64,000 nucleotides of DNA from Kiloniellaceae bacterium. GTDB taxonomy: Bacteria > Pseudomonadota > Alphaproteobacteria > Kiloniellales > Kiloniellaceae. This document shows positions 37,790-46,306 of this stretch, one piece after another. Location of the stretch: assembly GCA_021776195.1 (NCBI GenBank), contig JAJFGK010000066.1:1-64000 (forward strand). Reading direction: 5' to 3'. The notes under the pieces were generated by a model. It ran no database searches and was not told the DNA's origin. It was given only the letters and a program-made list of their open reading frames with translations. The position numbers and the translations under genes are program-made. The stretch's first letter is position 1, and every line of letters begins with the position of its first letter.

Positions 37790-40700
37790 GTGGGACGTTC
37801 AATGGATCAAGGTTATCAGGATGATGCCAGCGGGCAGGATCCGCTGACCCCGGCAGGCGCGGCGGCCGCCGAAGGGTCGCCGGACCCGGTCATGACCCAG
37901 CTCGCCCAGGCGGCCGGCCCAGGCGGGGCGCCGGCGATCGGTCAGGTGACGGCGAGCCAAGGCGCGGTTTCGGCGACCCACCTGGATGGGTCCCGGACGG
38001 GGATCGCCCAGGGCGATACGCTCTACCAGGGCGATACGCTGGAGACATCGGCCGACGGCGGGCTCTCCTTGGCGTTTCTCGACGGCACCACCTTCGACCT
38101 CGGCGGCAATGCCGTCATCACCCTCGACGAGTTGATTTACAATCCGGCCGACGGCAGCGGCTCATTTCTGACCTCCGTCGCCAAGGGCACATTTGTCTTT
38201 CTGACCGGCACCATCGCAGGGACGGGGCCGGACGCCATGCTGGTGAAAACCCCGTCAGGCAACATCGGCGTGCGCGGCACCTCGGTGGCCTGCGCGATCG
38301 AGAGTTCGGACACCCAGGTCTGTTCGCTGCTGATCGACCCCGACGGCCATGTCGGCGTCGTGGCCTTCATCTTCCCCAATGGCGAGGTGGTCTTTCTCAC
38401 CGAGGCCTATCAAACGCTCTTCATTTCCGCCGGCGGCGGTCAGCTGATTCAAATTCTGACGCTCGATCAGATCCAGACGCTCTATTCCGACGTGCTCGAC
38501 GAGACCGTCCAGGAAACCGAGGCCGGTCCACTGGAAACCCAGGGTGGGCCGATCGTGCTCACCTCCGGCGGATTCTTCGTGCCCCCGGAAGTCGGCAGCG
38601 TTCCGAGTCTGCTTGCCTCGACCCAGGTCATCGACGGGGTCCTGGTCTTCTCCCTGATCTCGTCCGACACGATCGGCGGGGTCTTCGACGATCCTTTCCT
38701 GCAGCTCAACGATCCGACCGCGGTGGCGCCCACGGTCAGCCCTATCGCGGCGGATCTGGAGGGGCGCCTGCCAGGCGGCGGCGCCTTCGACCCCGCGAGC
38801 CCCAGGGTCGTCATTCTGCAAAGTCTGCCGGTCAACTTCGGCGGCGATCAGGCCGCCATTTTCGTCTCCGCCCTCGACCTCACGGTCCTCACCCACACCG
38901 GCGCCGCCCAGAGCCTCGCCGATCTGACCTCGGGCGGCCAAAACCTGGCCTTTACCACGACCACCGGCTCGCTGACCCTGACGGCGCGGATCGCCGACGG
39001 TCCCAACGCCGGCCAGTTGGTCTTCCAGATGCTGGTGGACGAGAACGGCAGCGATGCGGTGGTAAATGCCAATGGCGAGGTCGTCTCGCTCGACGGCGCT
39101 TTTTTCCGCTTCGAGCTGTTCTTGCCGCTGGACAACACCAATATCGGGGCCGTGGGCGCCGACGATCCGCTGACCCTGGTCTTTGCCTACACCATATCCG
39201 ACGGCACCGACGACGCGACAGGCACCATCACCATTACCTTGCTCGACGACGGCCCCGCGATCATCGCAAACCCGGACCAGACGGTTCATGAATCGGCCCT
39301 GCCCGATATCGGCAGCGGCGATGACCCGGGGGGCACGACGACCGCAAGCGGGACCCTGGGGTTCGTCGCCGGCGCCGATGGCGCGATCATCACGGCGGTG
39401 ACGGTGGCCGGTGTCGCCGGCGTGCCGCAGGGCGACGATCTGGTGGTGAACGGCGGCTTTTTCACCTTCACCGTGAACGTCTTCACCGGCGCCTATGACT
39501 ACCTGCTGACCGGCCCGGCCCCTCACGCGGCGGGCAGCGACCTCCTGGCCCAGATCGTCTCCTACACCGTCACTGACGGGGACGGCGACCCGGTGGTCGG
39601 CGGTTTGACCATCCTGATCGACGACGATACGCCCCTGGCGGTGGCCGACGATGGCGGATCGGTCGACGAATCGGCCCTGTTCGACCAGGGTTCGGGCGGC
39701 GGCACGCGCTTTGCGACCGGCAACCTGCTCGACAACGATGTCCTTGGGGCCGACGGCGCCCTGATCACCTCGGTGAACGGTCAAACCGCGGTCGATGGCG
39801 TCATCACCCTGGTCACCGAATTCGGCACCCTGACGGTCTTCACCACCGACGCGGCGGCCCAGGCGGCGGAGTTCTCTTCAGCGGGCGACTATCTCTACCG
39901 GCTGACTGGGCCGGCCCTCGAGGGCGAGGTCCCGGCAACCGATGAGTTCGCCTACAGTCTGACCGACGGCGACGGCGACAGCTCGACCGCGGTCCTGACG
40001 ATCACGATCAACGACGACCGACCTCTGGCGGTCGATGACGATGGCGGGTCGGTCGACGAATCGGCGCTCCCCGACGGGGGCTCCGGCGGCGGTACGCGCT
40101 TTGCGTCCGGCAATCTGCTGGGCAACGACACGCAGGGAGCCGATGGCGCCGCCATCGTCTCGGTGAACGGCCAGGCCGCGGTCGATGGCGTCATCACCCT
40201 GGTCACCGAGTTCGGCAGCCTGACGGTCTTCACCACCGACGCGGCGGCCCAGGCGGCGGATTTTTCCGCGGCGGGCGACTGGATCTACCGACTGGACTCG
40301 CCAACCGGCGCTGTGCCGGCCAGCGAGGTCTTCAGCTACGTTCTGACCGATGGCGACGGCGACAGCTCGACAGCGGATCTGACGATCGGGATCAACGACG
40401 ACGGGCCCGTGGCGACGGGCGATACTTCCGACGAGGCGACGGTCTTCGAAGCCGGACTCGACGACGGCTCGGGTCAGGGGCCGCTGACGACGACGATCGT
40501 CGGCAGCTTCGCCGACAACATCAATTTCGGCGCGGATGGTTTCGGCGGCGTCATCCAGGTCCTGGGAGTCTTTCCGGTCAACGGAGTGATCACGATCGCT
40601 TCGGAGCCAGGATCGCCGCTCGGCGCCTGGATCCTGGAGGTAACGGCGGCGACCGGGGCCTACAGCTTTACCCTGCTCGACGAGAGCCTCACGCATGACG

Positions 40701-43651
40701 ATCCGGCGGCCATTGGCCTGGCGGATGTCATTTCGATCCCGACCTTTACGGCCTTGATGCAGGACGGCGACGGCAACACCATTGCGGCGACCCTCGATGT
40801 CGCGCTGGGCGACGATGGGCCGTTCGTCTTCAACGATGCCAACCAGGCGGTCGAGGGGGGCAGTCCGGTGACCGGCAACCTGTTGTCCGGCGCCGCTTCC
40901 AGCGGTCAGAACAGTGACGCCGACCAGGGTGGCGCCGATGGCATTGCGGTCATCGATCAGATCAGCCACGAGGGCATCACCTACACCTTCATCGACGGCG
41001 TCATCCTCTCCCAGGGCCAGTTCAGCTTCGAGGTCGGTGTCCTCACCATCGCGACCGCGCTCGGCGGCAGCTTCTCGATCAATTTGAACGGTCAGACCGG
41101 CGCCTTTGGCGGCATGGGCGGCTACAGCTATAGCCCGCCATCGGTCGCCAACGGCAGCGACGGCGACAGCGAGACCTTCGGCTATCGGGTCGAGGATGGC
41201 GACGGCGACAGTGCCCAGGCCAACCTCGTGGTGGCGCTCGAGTCGGTCGCCGGCGTCCCCGCGGCCACTCTCGCCGTGGCCGGGGACCTGCCTTTCCTGA
41301 CCGAAGACGTGACCGGGGCGCTCGCCTTTAGCGCGACGCCGGTGGGCGACGATGCCATCACCCAGATCACCATCTCCGGCTTCCCGGCCGGTTGGGCGGT
41401 TCTCACGGGCAGCCTGGCGCTGAGCCAGGGGACGGCGTCGAATGTTGTCTTTACCGGCGGCACGCTGACTTTCGACCTGTCCGGTGCCAGCGGCCCGGTC
41501 ACCGGCAGCGTGAATGTGACGCCGGGTCCGGCGAACGGCGACGGCGACGCGCTGCTGACCATCAACGCGACCGCCAGCGACGGGGCGTCCAGCGCCTCCA
41601 GCAGCAACAGCGGCAACGCACCAATCGCGGTGGACGCCGCGGTCGATGGCTCCCAGGTCACCCAGGCGACCGCAAGCGGCCTGGAGAACACGACCATCGG
41701 TCTCGGCCTTTCCATCGTCCTGGGCGGCGATTCGACCACCTCCGCCGATGCCACCACGCCGGCCGGCACGGCGGCCGATTCCCAAGGCGGCGCCGACAGC
41801 GACGGGTCGGAAGCGGTCACCGAAGTCACTGTCACCTTCTCGTCGGGAGCCCTTGGTTTCACCCTGCCGCCCTCGATGTCTCAGGCCGATGTGCTGACCG
41901 ACCAGGGCATCGCGATTTTCGATACCAGCGGCATTTCCTTCGCCGATGTGCAAGCCCTGGTGGCGAGCCTCCAGGTCACGCCGGCCCAGGGATTCGACGG
42001 TGTCATCACCGGCAGCGTCACGACGGTCACCAGCGAGGTAAATACCAACGGTGTCGAGCCGAACGCCTCGAACAACAGCGATACCGATGTCTATCCCTTC
42101 ACCGTGACCGTGATCGACGCCACACCGGTCGCGCTGGACGATAACGGCTCGGTCGACGAGTCCGCTCTTTTCAACGGCACCGGTGGCGGCACGACCACGG
42201 CGACCGGCAACCTGCTGGGCAACGATATCCCGGGCGCCGACGGCGCGGTGATCACCTCGGTCGCGGGTCAGACGCCCAACAACGGCGTCATCGTCATCGA
42301 GAGCGCCGTCTGGACACTCTTCGTCTATACCACAAACGCCGCCGCCCAGAATGCCCAGGCCGGCGTGGCGGGCGCTTACGTTTTCCAACTGACCGGCGCG
42401 GTCACCGATGGTCCCGGGCCCGAAGAGGCGACCTTCCCCTACATCATCACCGATGGCGACGGCGACGAGGCCACGGCCACTTTGACCGTGACGATCAACG
42501 ACGACGCTCCACAGGCGGCGGACGACAACCCACCGGCCATGGTCGCCAACGGCTCGATCACCGTAAACGTGCTGGCCAACGATGCGCTCGGCGCCGACGG
42601 CATTGATATCAATGACGGCGTGAGCGTTACCGGCGGTCCGAGCAATGGCACGGCCTTCTACAACGGCGATGGCGGGATCGCCTATACGCCGAACCAGGGC
42701 TTCGTCGGCACCGACAGTTTCACCTATCGGCTGACCGATCGTGATGGCGACAGCTCGACAGCCGTCGTCACCGTCCAGGTCAACCCACAGCTCCTTGTCG
42801 CTGGACCCCAGCTTTCGGCCGGCGGTGCGGCGGCGGCGCAAGGTCTGGCGATCACGCTGACCGACCTCCAGTCCGGGGCCATGACCTCTGGCGGTCTGGC
42901 GGTGCCCGTCGGAACGGACCCCGACTTCAAGCTCTTGACGTTGGCGCCCGCCCTCGATGCGGATGCCGGGGACCGGCACAGCCTAACCGTCGATTTCGCC
43001 GGAGGCAGCGGGACGATCAACCTCGATGGGTCGGATCTAGCCGCCGGGCTCGGCGCGCAGATCGGTGCCGATCTCGATTTGGTGGTGCCCGGCGGGGACA
43101 CGAATGTGACCCTCGGGTGGACCGGCACAGTCCATGAGGGCGCGCTTTACCGTCTCGGTCCGACCAGCGATCCCGCGGACAAGGCCCTCACGGTCGGGGT
43201 GCCAATCGGTTATCTCTTCCTGGACGACCAGGGCCAGGTCGCCGGGACGGCCCCGGAGACCACGCTCCAGCTCGATGCCGTGGCCAACGACGGTTTCAAC
43301 CTCGACCTTGGCGATCTGACGGTCGCGCGCTTTACCGGCGCGGCGCTGGAGACAATCGACATTTCGGGCAATCCCCTGAGTGGCGACCCCACGGCCGAGA
43401 ACAACAGCCTAACGCTCTCCGCCCAGGACCTTCTCGATTTCGCCGGCGACCCGAACGGGTCCGACGACTTGACGATCCTAGGCAACGATGGCGATCGGGT
43501 GACTCTGGTCGTCCAGGACGCCGATGGCACCGGTCAATGGCAGCAGGGCGCCTCGGACGGGTCCCTGACGACCTATAGCTACGTCGATGCCACCGGCCTG
43601 GTCGCCAGCCTGCGGATCGACGACGAGGTGACCGTCACCGGCGTCGCCTAA
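37790..43651 (+). CDS. Giant FecR-domain adhesin-like protein, paralogue without RTX array
   Basis: The 1953-residue acidic protein closely resembles the upstream adhesin in its N-terminal FecR-like domain (about 45-230, SGNIGVRGTSVACAIESSD) and its DUF5801-type repeat (about 312-520). Cadherin/VCBS-like repeats follow, each ending TDGDGDSSTA-x-LTITINDD, including two nearly identical 130-residue copies (about 615-871) and a diverged third. A Cadherin_5-like NVLANDALGADG segment comes late. The C-terminus (about 1880-1953, SLTLSAQDLLDFAGDPNGSD and onward) is a domain often terminal in large T1SS adhesins, but no GGxGxD array is present. The vWA domain is also absent. The GTG start at 37790 is in the provided frame; ATG 37802, with GGGACG upstream, is an equally good choice. 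It is probably surface-located. Confidence 0.85.
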   Translation: MGRSMDQGYQDDASGQDPLTPAGAAAAEGSPDPVMTQLAQAAGPGGAPAIGQVTASQGAVSATHLDGSRTGIAQGDTLYQGDTLETSADGGLSLAFLDGTTFDLGGNAVITLDELIYNPADGSGSFLTSVAKGTFVFLTGTIAGTGPDAMLVKTPSGNIGVRGTSVACAIESSDTQVCSLLIDPDGHVGVVAFIFPNGEVVFLTEAYQTLFISAGGGQLIQILTLDQIQTLYSDVLDETVQETEAGPLETQGGPIVLTSGGFFVPPEVGSVPSLLASTQVIDGVLVFSLISSDTIGGVFDDPFLQLNDPTAVAPTVSPIAADLEGRLPGGGAFDPASPRVVILQSLPVNFGGDQAAIFVSALDLTVLTHTGAAQSLADLTSGGQNLAFTTTTGSLTLTARIADGPNAGQLVFQMLVDENGSDAVVNANGEVVSLDGAFFRFELFLPLDNTNIGAVGADDPLTLVFAYTISDGTDDATGTITITLLDDGPAIIANPDQTVHESALPDIGSGDDPGGTTTASGTLGFVAGADGAIITAVTVAGVAGVPQGDDLVVNGGFFTFTVNVFTGAYDYLLTGPAPHAAGSDLLAQIVSYTVTDGDGDPVVGGLTILIDDDTPLAVADDGGSVDESALFDQGSGGGTRFATGNLLDNDVLGADGALITSVNGQTAVDGVITLVTEFGTLTVFTTDAAAQAAEFSSAGDYLYRLTGPALEGEVPATDEFAYSLTDGDGDSSTAVLTITINDDRPLAVDDDGGSVDESALPDGGSGGGTRFASGNLLGNDTQGADGAAIVSVNGQAAVDGVITLVTEFGSLTVFTTDAAAQAADFSAAGDWIYRLDSPTGAVPASEVFSYVLTDGDGDSSTADLTIGINDDGPVATGDTSDEATVFEAGLDDGSGQGPLTTTIVGSFADNINFGADGFGGVIQVLGVFPVNGVITIASEPGSPLGAWILEVTAATGAYSFTLLDESLTHDDPAAIGLADVISIPTFTALMQDGDGNTIAATLDVALGDDGPFVFNDANQAVEGGSPVTGNLLSGAASSGQNSDADQGGADGIAVIDQISHEGITYTFIDGVILSQGQFSFEVGVLTIATALGGSFSINLNGQTGAFGGMGGYSYSPPSVANGSDGDSETFGYRVEDGDGDSAQANLVVALESVAGVPAATLAVAGDLPFLTEDVTGALAFSATPVGDDAITQITISGFPAGWAVLTGSLALSQGTASNVVFTGGTLTFDLSGASGPVTGSVNVTPGPANGDGDALLTINATASDGASSASSSNSGNAPIAVDAAVDGSQVTQATASGLENTTIGLGLSIVLGGDSTTSADATTPAGTAADSQGGADSDGSEAVTEVTVTFSSGALGFTLPPSMSQADVLTDQGIAIFDTSGISFADVQALVASLQVTPAQGFDGVITGSVTTVTSEVNTNGVEPNASNNSDTDVYPFTVTVIDATPVALDDNGSVDESALFNGTGGGTTTATGNLLGNDIPGADGAVITSVAGQTPNNGVIVIESAVWTLFVYTTNAAAQNAQAGVAGAYVFQLTGAVTDGPGPEEATFPYIITDGDGDEATATLTVTINDDAPQAADDNPPAMVANGSITVNVLANDALGADGIDINDGVSVTGGPSNGTAFYNGDGGIAYTPNQGFVGTDSFTYRLTDRDGDSSTAVVTVQVNPQLLVAGPQLSAGGAAAAQGLAITLTDLQSGAMTSGGLAVPVGTDPDFKLLTLAPALDADAGDRHSLTVDFAGGSGTINLDGSDLAAGLGAQIGADLDLVVPGGDTNVTLGWTGTVHEGALYRLGPTSDPADKALTVGVPIGYLFLDDQGQVAGTAPETTLQLDAVANDGFNLDLGDLTVARFTGAALETIDISGNPLSGDPTAENNSLTLSAQDLLDFAGDPNGSDDLTILGNDGDRVTLVVQDADGTGQWQQGASDGSLTTYSYVDATGLVASLRIDDEVTVTGVA
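38009..38044 (+). repeat. 18-bp direct repeat in adhesin gene 2
   Basis: CAGGGCGATACGCTCTAC (38009-38026) and CAGGGCGATACGCTGGAG (38027-38044) are adjacent and in frame (QGDTLYQGDTLE). The paralogue has GDRVFQGDSLE, so part of the similarity may predate a duplication. Confidence 0.6.
39632..40402 (+). repeat. Tandem ~385-bp repeats inside adhesin gene 2
   Basis: Copy A (39632-40021) and copy B (40022-40402) each encode a PLAV-DDGGSVDESAL domain ending in TDGDGDSSTA-x-LTI-x-INDD. Long DNA stretches are almost identical, for example GTCATCACCCTGGTCACCGA in both. A third, diverged copy runs about 42125-42507. The DNA-level identity implies recent duplication or gene conversion. Confidence 0.85.
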
Positions 43652-43673
43652 TCCCGCCCGCCGAGCCCTATCG

Positions 43674-44102
43674 TCACGGCGTCAGGTCTGGCATGTCCTG
43701 GGGCGGCGGCATGGCATCAAAGCTGGGCAGGGCGCGGTTCACCGGGTCCCAACTGGGCGCCTGGGCGGCGTAGACCGAGAGCTGGGGCTGAAAAACCTCG
43801 GGGTCGTCCAGGCTCGAGGCCCGCACGAAGGCCAGGCCCGGCATGCCGCTGTTCGTCGAGTAGACCGCCGAGCCGCAGGTCGGGCAGAAGCCCCGGCTGA
43901 CCAAGGCGCCGCTGTCGGCCGGCGCGTCGTAGAAGCTGAGAGTGCCGGTGACCTTGAAGGTCTGCTCGGGTACGATCAAATGGGAGCCGTGGCCGGTGCC
44001 GCTGGTCTTGCGGCAATCCCGGCAATAGCAGTGGCCGCCGCCCTTTGCCTCCTGGCCTTCGTATCGCACCGCGCCGCATAGGCATCCACCGGTGAAGGGC
44101 AT
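43674..44102 (-). CDS. GFA/CENP-V family zinc protein
   Basis: The 142-residue protein has the glutathione-dependent formaldehyde-activating fold with its Zn-binding cysteines: GGCLCGAVRYEG, HCYCRDCRKTSG and FCPTCGSAVYS, all present. Named after Gfa, which was proposed to join formaldehyde to glutathione, most members have no tested function. ATG 44102 has AAGGAGAG upstream. It is the last gene of a same-strand string with a VOC protein, the ECF sigma factor and a YciI protein, which suggests the sigma factor controls or accompanies it. Confidence 0.88.
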   Translation of the reverse strand: MPFTGGCLCGAVRYEGQEAKGGGHCYCRDCRKTSGTGHGSHLIVPEQTFKVTGTLSFYDAPADSGALVSRGFCPTCGSAVYSTNSGMPGLAFVRASSLDDPEVFQPQLSVYAAQAPSWDPVNRALPSFDAMPPPQDMPDLTP

Positions 44103-44128
44103 GATATCTCTCCTTGTTAGATTTTGGT

Positions 44129-44512
44129 TCAGGCTTGGGTCTCGAAGGTGATGAGCGCCAATCGAGCGCCCGAGGGATCGGCGAAGACGGCCATGCGGCC
44201 GACCCCGGGAATTGACATCGGGGACTGAAGCGCCGTGGCGCCGGCTTCCACGGCCCTTTGGAAACGGGCCTCGACATCGTCGGCCGTGACGAAGGCTGTC
44301 CAGCAGCCCTGCTCCGAGGGCAGGGACGAAAACCCACCGACGGGCTTTTCGCCGATCATGATGCCGTAGTAGGTGCTGCCGTCCTTCATGGGCAGTTCCG
44401 CGATTTTCCAGTCCAGAACCGTTTCATAGAAAGCGCGGATGGCCACGCCATCTTTGCCTCTATGTTCGATCCAGCAGGGGGCGCCGTGGGGGTTCGTAGC
44501 TGTCCCGCTCAT
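44129..44512 (-). CDS. VOC-family protein (two-module glyoxalase-like, YdcJ/PhnB type)
   Basis: The 127-residue protein begins MSGTATNPHGAPCWIEHRGKD. The following FYETVLDWKIAELPMKDGSTY and GGFSSLPSEQGCWTAFVTADDVEARFQ, with MAVFADPSGARLALITFE at the end, are typical of VOC proteins annotated as 27 kDa antigen-like/glyoxalase. Metal ligands are not all evident: the first position is W-I-E-H rather than His in the strand start. A catalytic role is therefore uncertain. The strong site GGAGGAACTACC supports ATG 44512. It lies 64 bases after the sigma gene and 26 before the GFA gene on the same strand. Confidence 0.82.
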   Translation of the reverse strand: MSGTATNPHGAPCWIEHRGKDGVAIRAFYETVLDWKIAELPMKDGSTYYGIMIGEKPVGGFSSLPSEQGCWTAFVTADDVEARFQRAVEAGATALQSPMSIPGVGRMAVFADPSGARLALITFETQA

Positions 44513-44576
44513 GGTAGTTCCTCCGAGGCTCGCCCGGCGCGTTGCGCCGTCATAGCAAGGACGCAAGCGCCTGGCC

Positions 44577-45842
44577 TCAACCGACAGCGCGGCTGACTTT
44601 TTCTCGCAGCCCCTCGAGGCGTGTCTTCACATGGGTGGTTTCCGCGGCGGTGCTGCAGAGCTTCAGGGCCCTGCCATAGGCCTCCAGGGCCTCGCTGTGC
44701 CGTCCATCGTCTTCCAACAGGGCACCGCGGGCGCCATGGAAGTAAAGGTAGCCCGACAACCGCTCGGCCAAGGGATCGATCATGGCGAGCGCGGCCGCGC
44801 AGCCTTGGGTCTTGGAGACAGCGACCGCGCGATTGAGCGTCACGACCGGCGAGGGTTGGATCTGTTCGAGAACCTGGTAGAGACGGTCGATCTCATGCCA
44901 GTCGGTGTCCTCTGGCGTCGCGGCGCCACAGTGAACGCCGGCGAGGGCAGCCTGGACCTGGTAGGACCCGGGCCGGCCCTTGAGAAGGGCCTTTTCCAGC
45001 AGGACCCGCGCCTCGGCGATCATTTGACGATCCCAAAGCGCTCTATCCTGGTTCTCCAACAGCACGATCTCACCGGCTGCGCTCAGCCGCGCCCGCGCCC
45101 GCGAGTGCTGAAACAGGCAGAGCGCCAGTAGGCCCATGACCTCGCTCTGTCCGGGAAAGAGCCGCAGGACCAGGCGCTGCAGCCGGATCGCTTCGTCGCA
45201 AAGGGGAACCCGGACATGGGCACCCTCGCCGGCCGAGGAATAGCCCTCGTTGAACAGCAGATAGAGCATGGACAGGACCGCGGCGAGCCGCTCGGCGCGT
45301 TCGGCCGGCGAGGGCGTTTGAAACGAGATTCGGGCGGCCGCGACCTTCTGCTTGGCGCGGGTGATGCGCTTTTCCATGGCGCCGGTCCCCACCAGGAAGG
45401 CCCGTGCGATTTCCTGGACCGTGAGGCCGGCCACGACTTTCAGGGCCAGGGCGAGCTGATCGGACAGCGGCAGGACCGGTTGGCAGCAGACGAACAGGAG
45501 ACGGAGAACATCGTCGCGGTAGTCCTGATTCTCCAGGCGTTCGATTGTCTCGGTCTCGACGTCCCGCGCTTCATCCCGATCGGAATCAAGCTCATCCGGC
45601 AGCGGGTCGAAACGGGCCTCGCGGCGCAGCGCATCGATCGCCGCGTTGCGCCCGACCCGGATCAACCAGGCCAGCGGGTCGTCGGGCCGGCCGCGTTCCG
45701 GCCAGGTCTTGAGGGCCCGCAGGCAGGCGGTCTGGAAGGCATCTTCGGCCTTGTGAATGTCGCGGAAGTGCCGGGTCAGCGCCGCCACCGCGCGGGGGCG
45801 TGCGGCGGTGAGAATCGCGCCGAGCGGGCCGCGATCGCTCAT
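44577..45842 (-). CDS. ECF42-type RNA polymerase sigma factor with C-terminal TPR-like extension
   Basis: The 421-residue protein has sigma region 2 (about 18-85: ALTRHFRDIHKAEDAFQTAC, then WLIRVGRNAAIDALRRE) and region 4 (about 120-175: LALALKVVAGLTVQEIARAF, MEKRITRAKQK). A long helical C-terminal extension (about 185-421) contains LYLLFNEGYSS and TPR-like repeats. This is the ECF42 group, in which the extension rather than an anti-sigma factor is needed for activity, and the neighbour is usually a DGPF/YciI protein, as here. The start (45842) overlaps the YciI stop by ATGA. Downstream VOC and GFA genes may be part of the same unit. Confidence 0.93.
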   Translation of the reverse strand: MSDRGPLGAILTAARPRAVAALTRHFRDIHKAEDAFQTACLRALKTWPERGRPDDPLAWLIRVGRNAAIDALRREARFDPLPDELDSDRDEARDVETETIERLENQDYRDDVLRLLFVCCQPVLPLSDQLALALKVVAGLTVQEIARAFLVGTGAMEKRITRAKQKVAAARISFQTPSPAERAERLAAVLSMLYLLFNEGYSSAGEGAHVRVPLCDEAIRLQRLVLRLFPGQSEVMGLLALCLFQHSRARARLSAAGEIVLLENQDRALWDRQMIAEARVLLEKALLKGRPGSYQVQAALAGVHCGAATPEDTDWHEIDRLYQVLEQIQPSPVVTLNRAVAVSKTQGCAAALAMIDPLAERLSGYLYFHGARGALLEDDGRHSEALEAYGRALKLCSTAAETTHVKTRLEGLREKVSRAVG

Positions 45843-46231
45843 GGATAGGGCGCGGCTTCCAGCCTTTCCGCCGCCAGGACGCCACGCTCGTAGTAGCGCA
45901 CCGGTCGCACTTCCATAGCCGCTGGATCGATCGGCAGCATTCTGGCGGTCGCCACGGCTTCTTCGAGCGTCGCGCACTCCACGAAGTAGAATCCGAGCAA
46001 CTGCTCCTTGGTTTCGGCGAAGGGGCCATCCAGCAGGACCGGGGCCGTCTTGGCCGCGCGGAGCGTGACCGCGGCGGTGGTCGGCATGAGCCGGGCGAAG
46101 GGACCCAGCCTGCCGCTTTCTCTCAGATGGTCCTGCAACGCCTTGTGCTTGGCGATGATGGCGCCTTCCTCCTCGTCGGTGAGCGTGTCGATCGCCGCCT
46201 CCGACCCATAGATCAGTATCGAGTAGAGCAC
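45839..46231 (-). CDS. YciI/DGPF-domain protein, ECF42 partner
   Basis: The 130-residue protein has MLYSILIYGSEAA, a LLDGPFAETKEQLLGFYFVE segment carrying the DGPFAE signature and PIDPAAMEVRPVRYYE. DGPF proteins are the conserved genomic partners and frequent targets of ECF41/ECF42 sigma factors; their biochemical role is unknown. The GTG start at 46231 has CAGGAGGA upstream. Its TGA overlaps the sigma gene start (ATGA at 45839-45842), so the pair is translationally coupled. Confidence 0.9.
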   Translation of the reverse strand: MLYSILIYGSEAAIDTLTDEEEGAIIAKHKALQDHLRESGRLGPFARLMPTTAAVTLRAAKTAPVLLDGPFAETKEQLLGFYFVECATLEEAVATARMLPIDPAAMEVRPVRYYERGVLAAERLEAAPYP

Positions 46232-46266
46232 TGTTGGATCCTCCTGTTTGACCTGAAAGACCAGAG

Positions 46267-46293
46267 GACGGCCGGCCCGACCGGGATCCGACA
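46267..46293 (-). promoter_or_regulatory. Candidate ECF-type promoter for the yciI-sigma operon
   Basis: On the minus strand TGTCGG (46293-46288) is followed after 17 bases by CGTC (46270-46267), about 35 bases before the GTG start. Published ECF42 targets have TGTCGA-type -35 and CGA/TC-type -10 elements, so autoregulation is plausible. One -35 base differs from that consensus. Confidence 0.45.
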
Positions 46294-46306
46294 GAAGTGC
46301 TCTAGA

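Noticed and set aside
39878..42979. 1033-residue minus-strand open frame opposite adhesin gene 2
   Set aside because: It mirrors the GC-rich, Asp/Gly-repeat coding of the plus strand; its repeats derive from the adhesin repeats and it has no family features.
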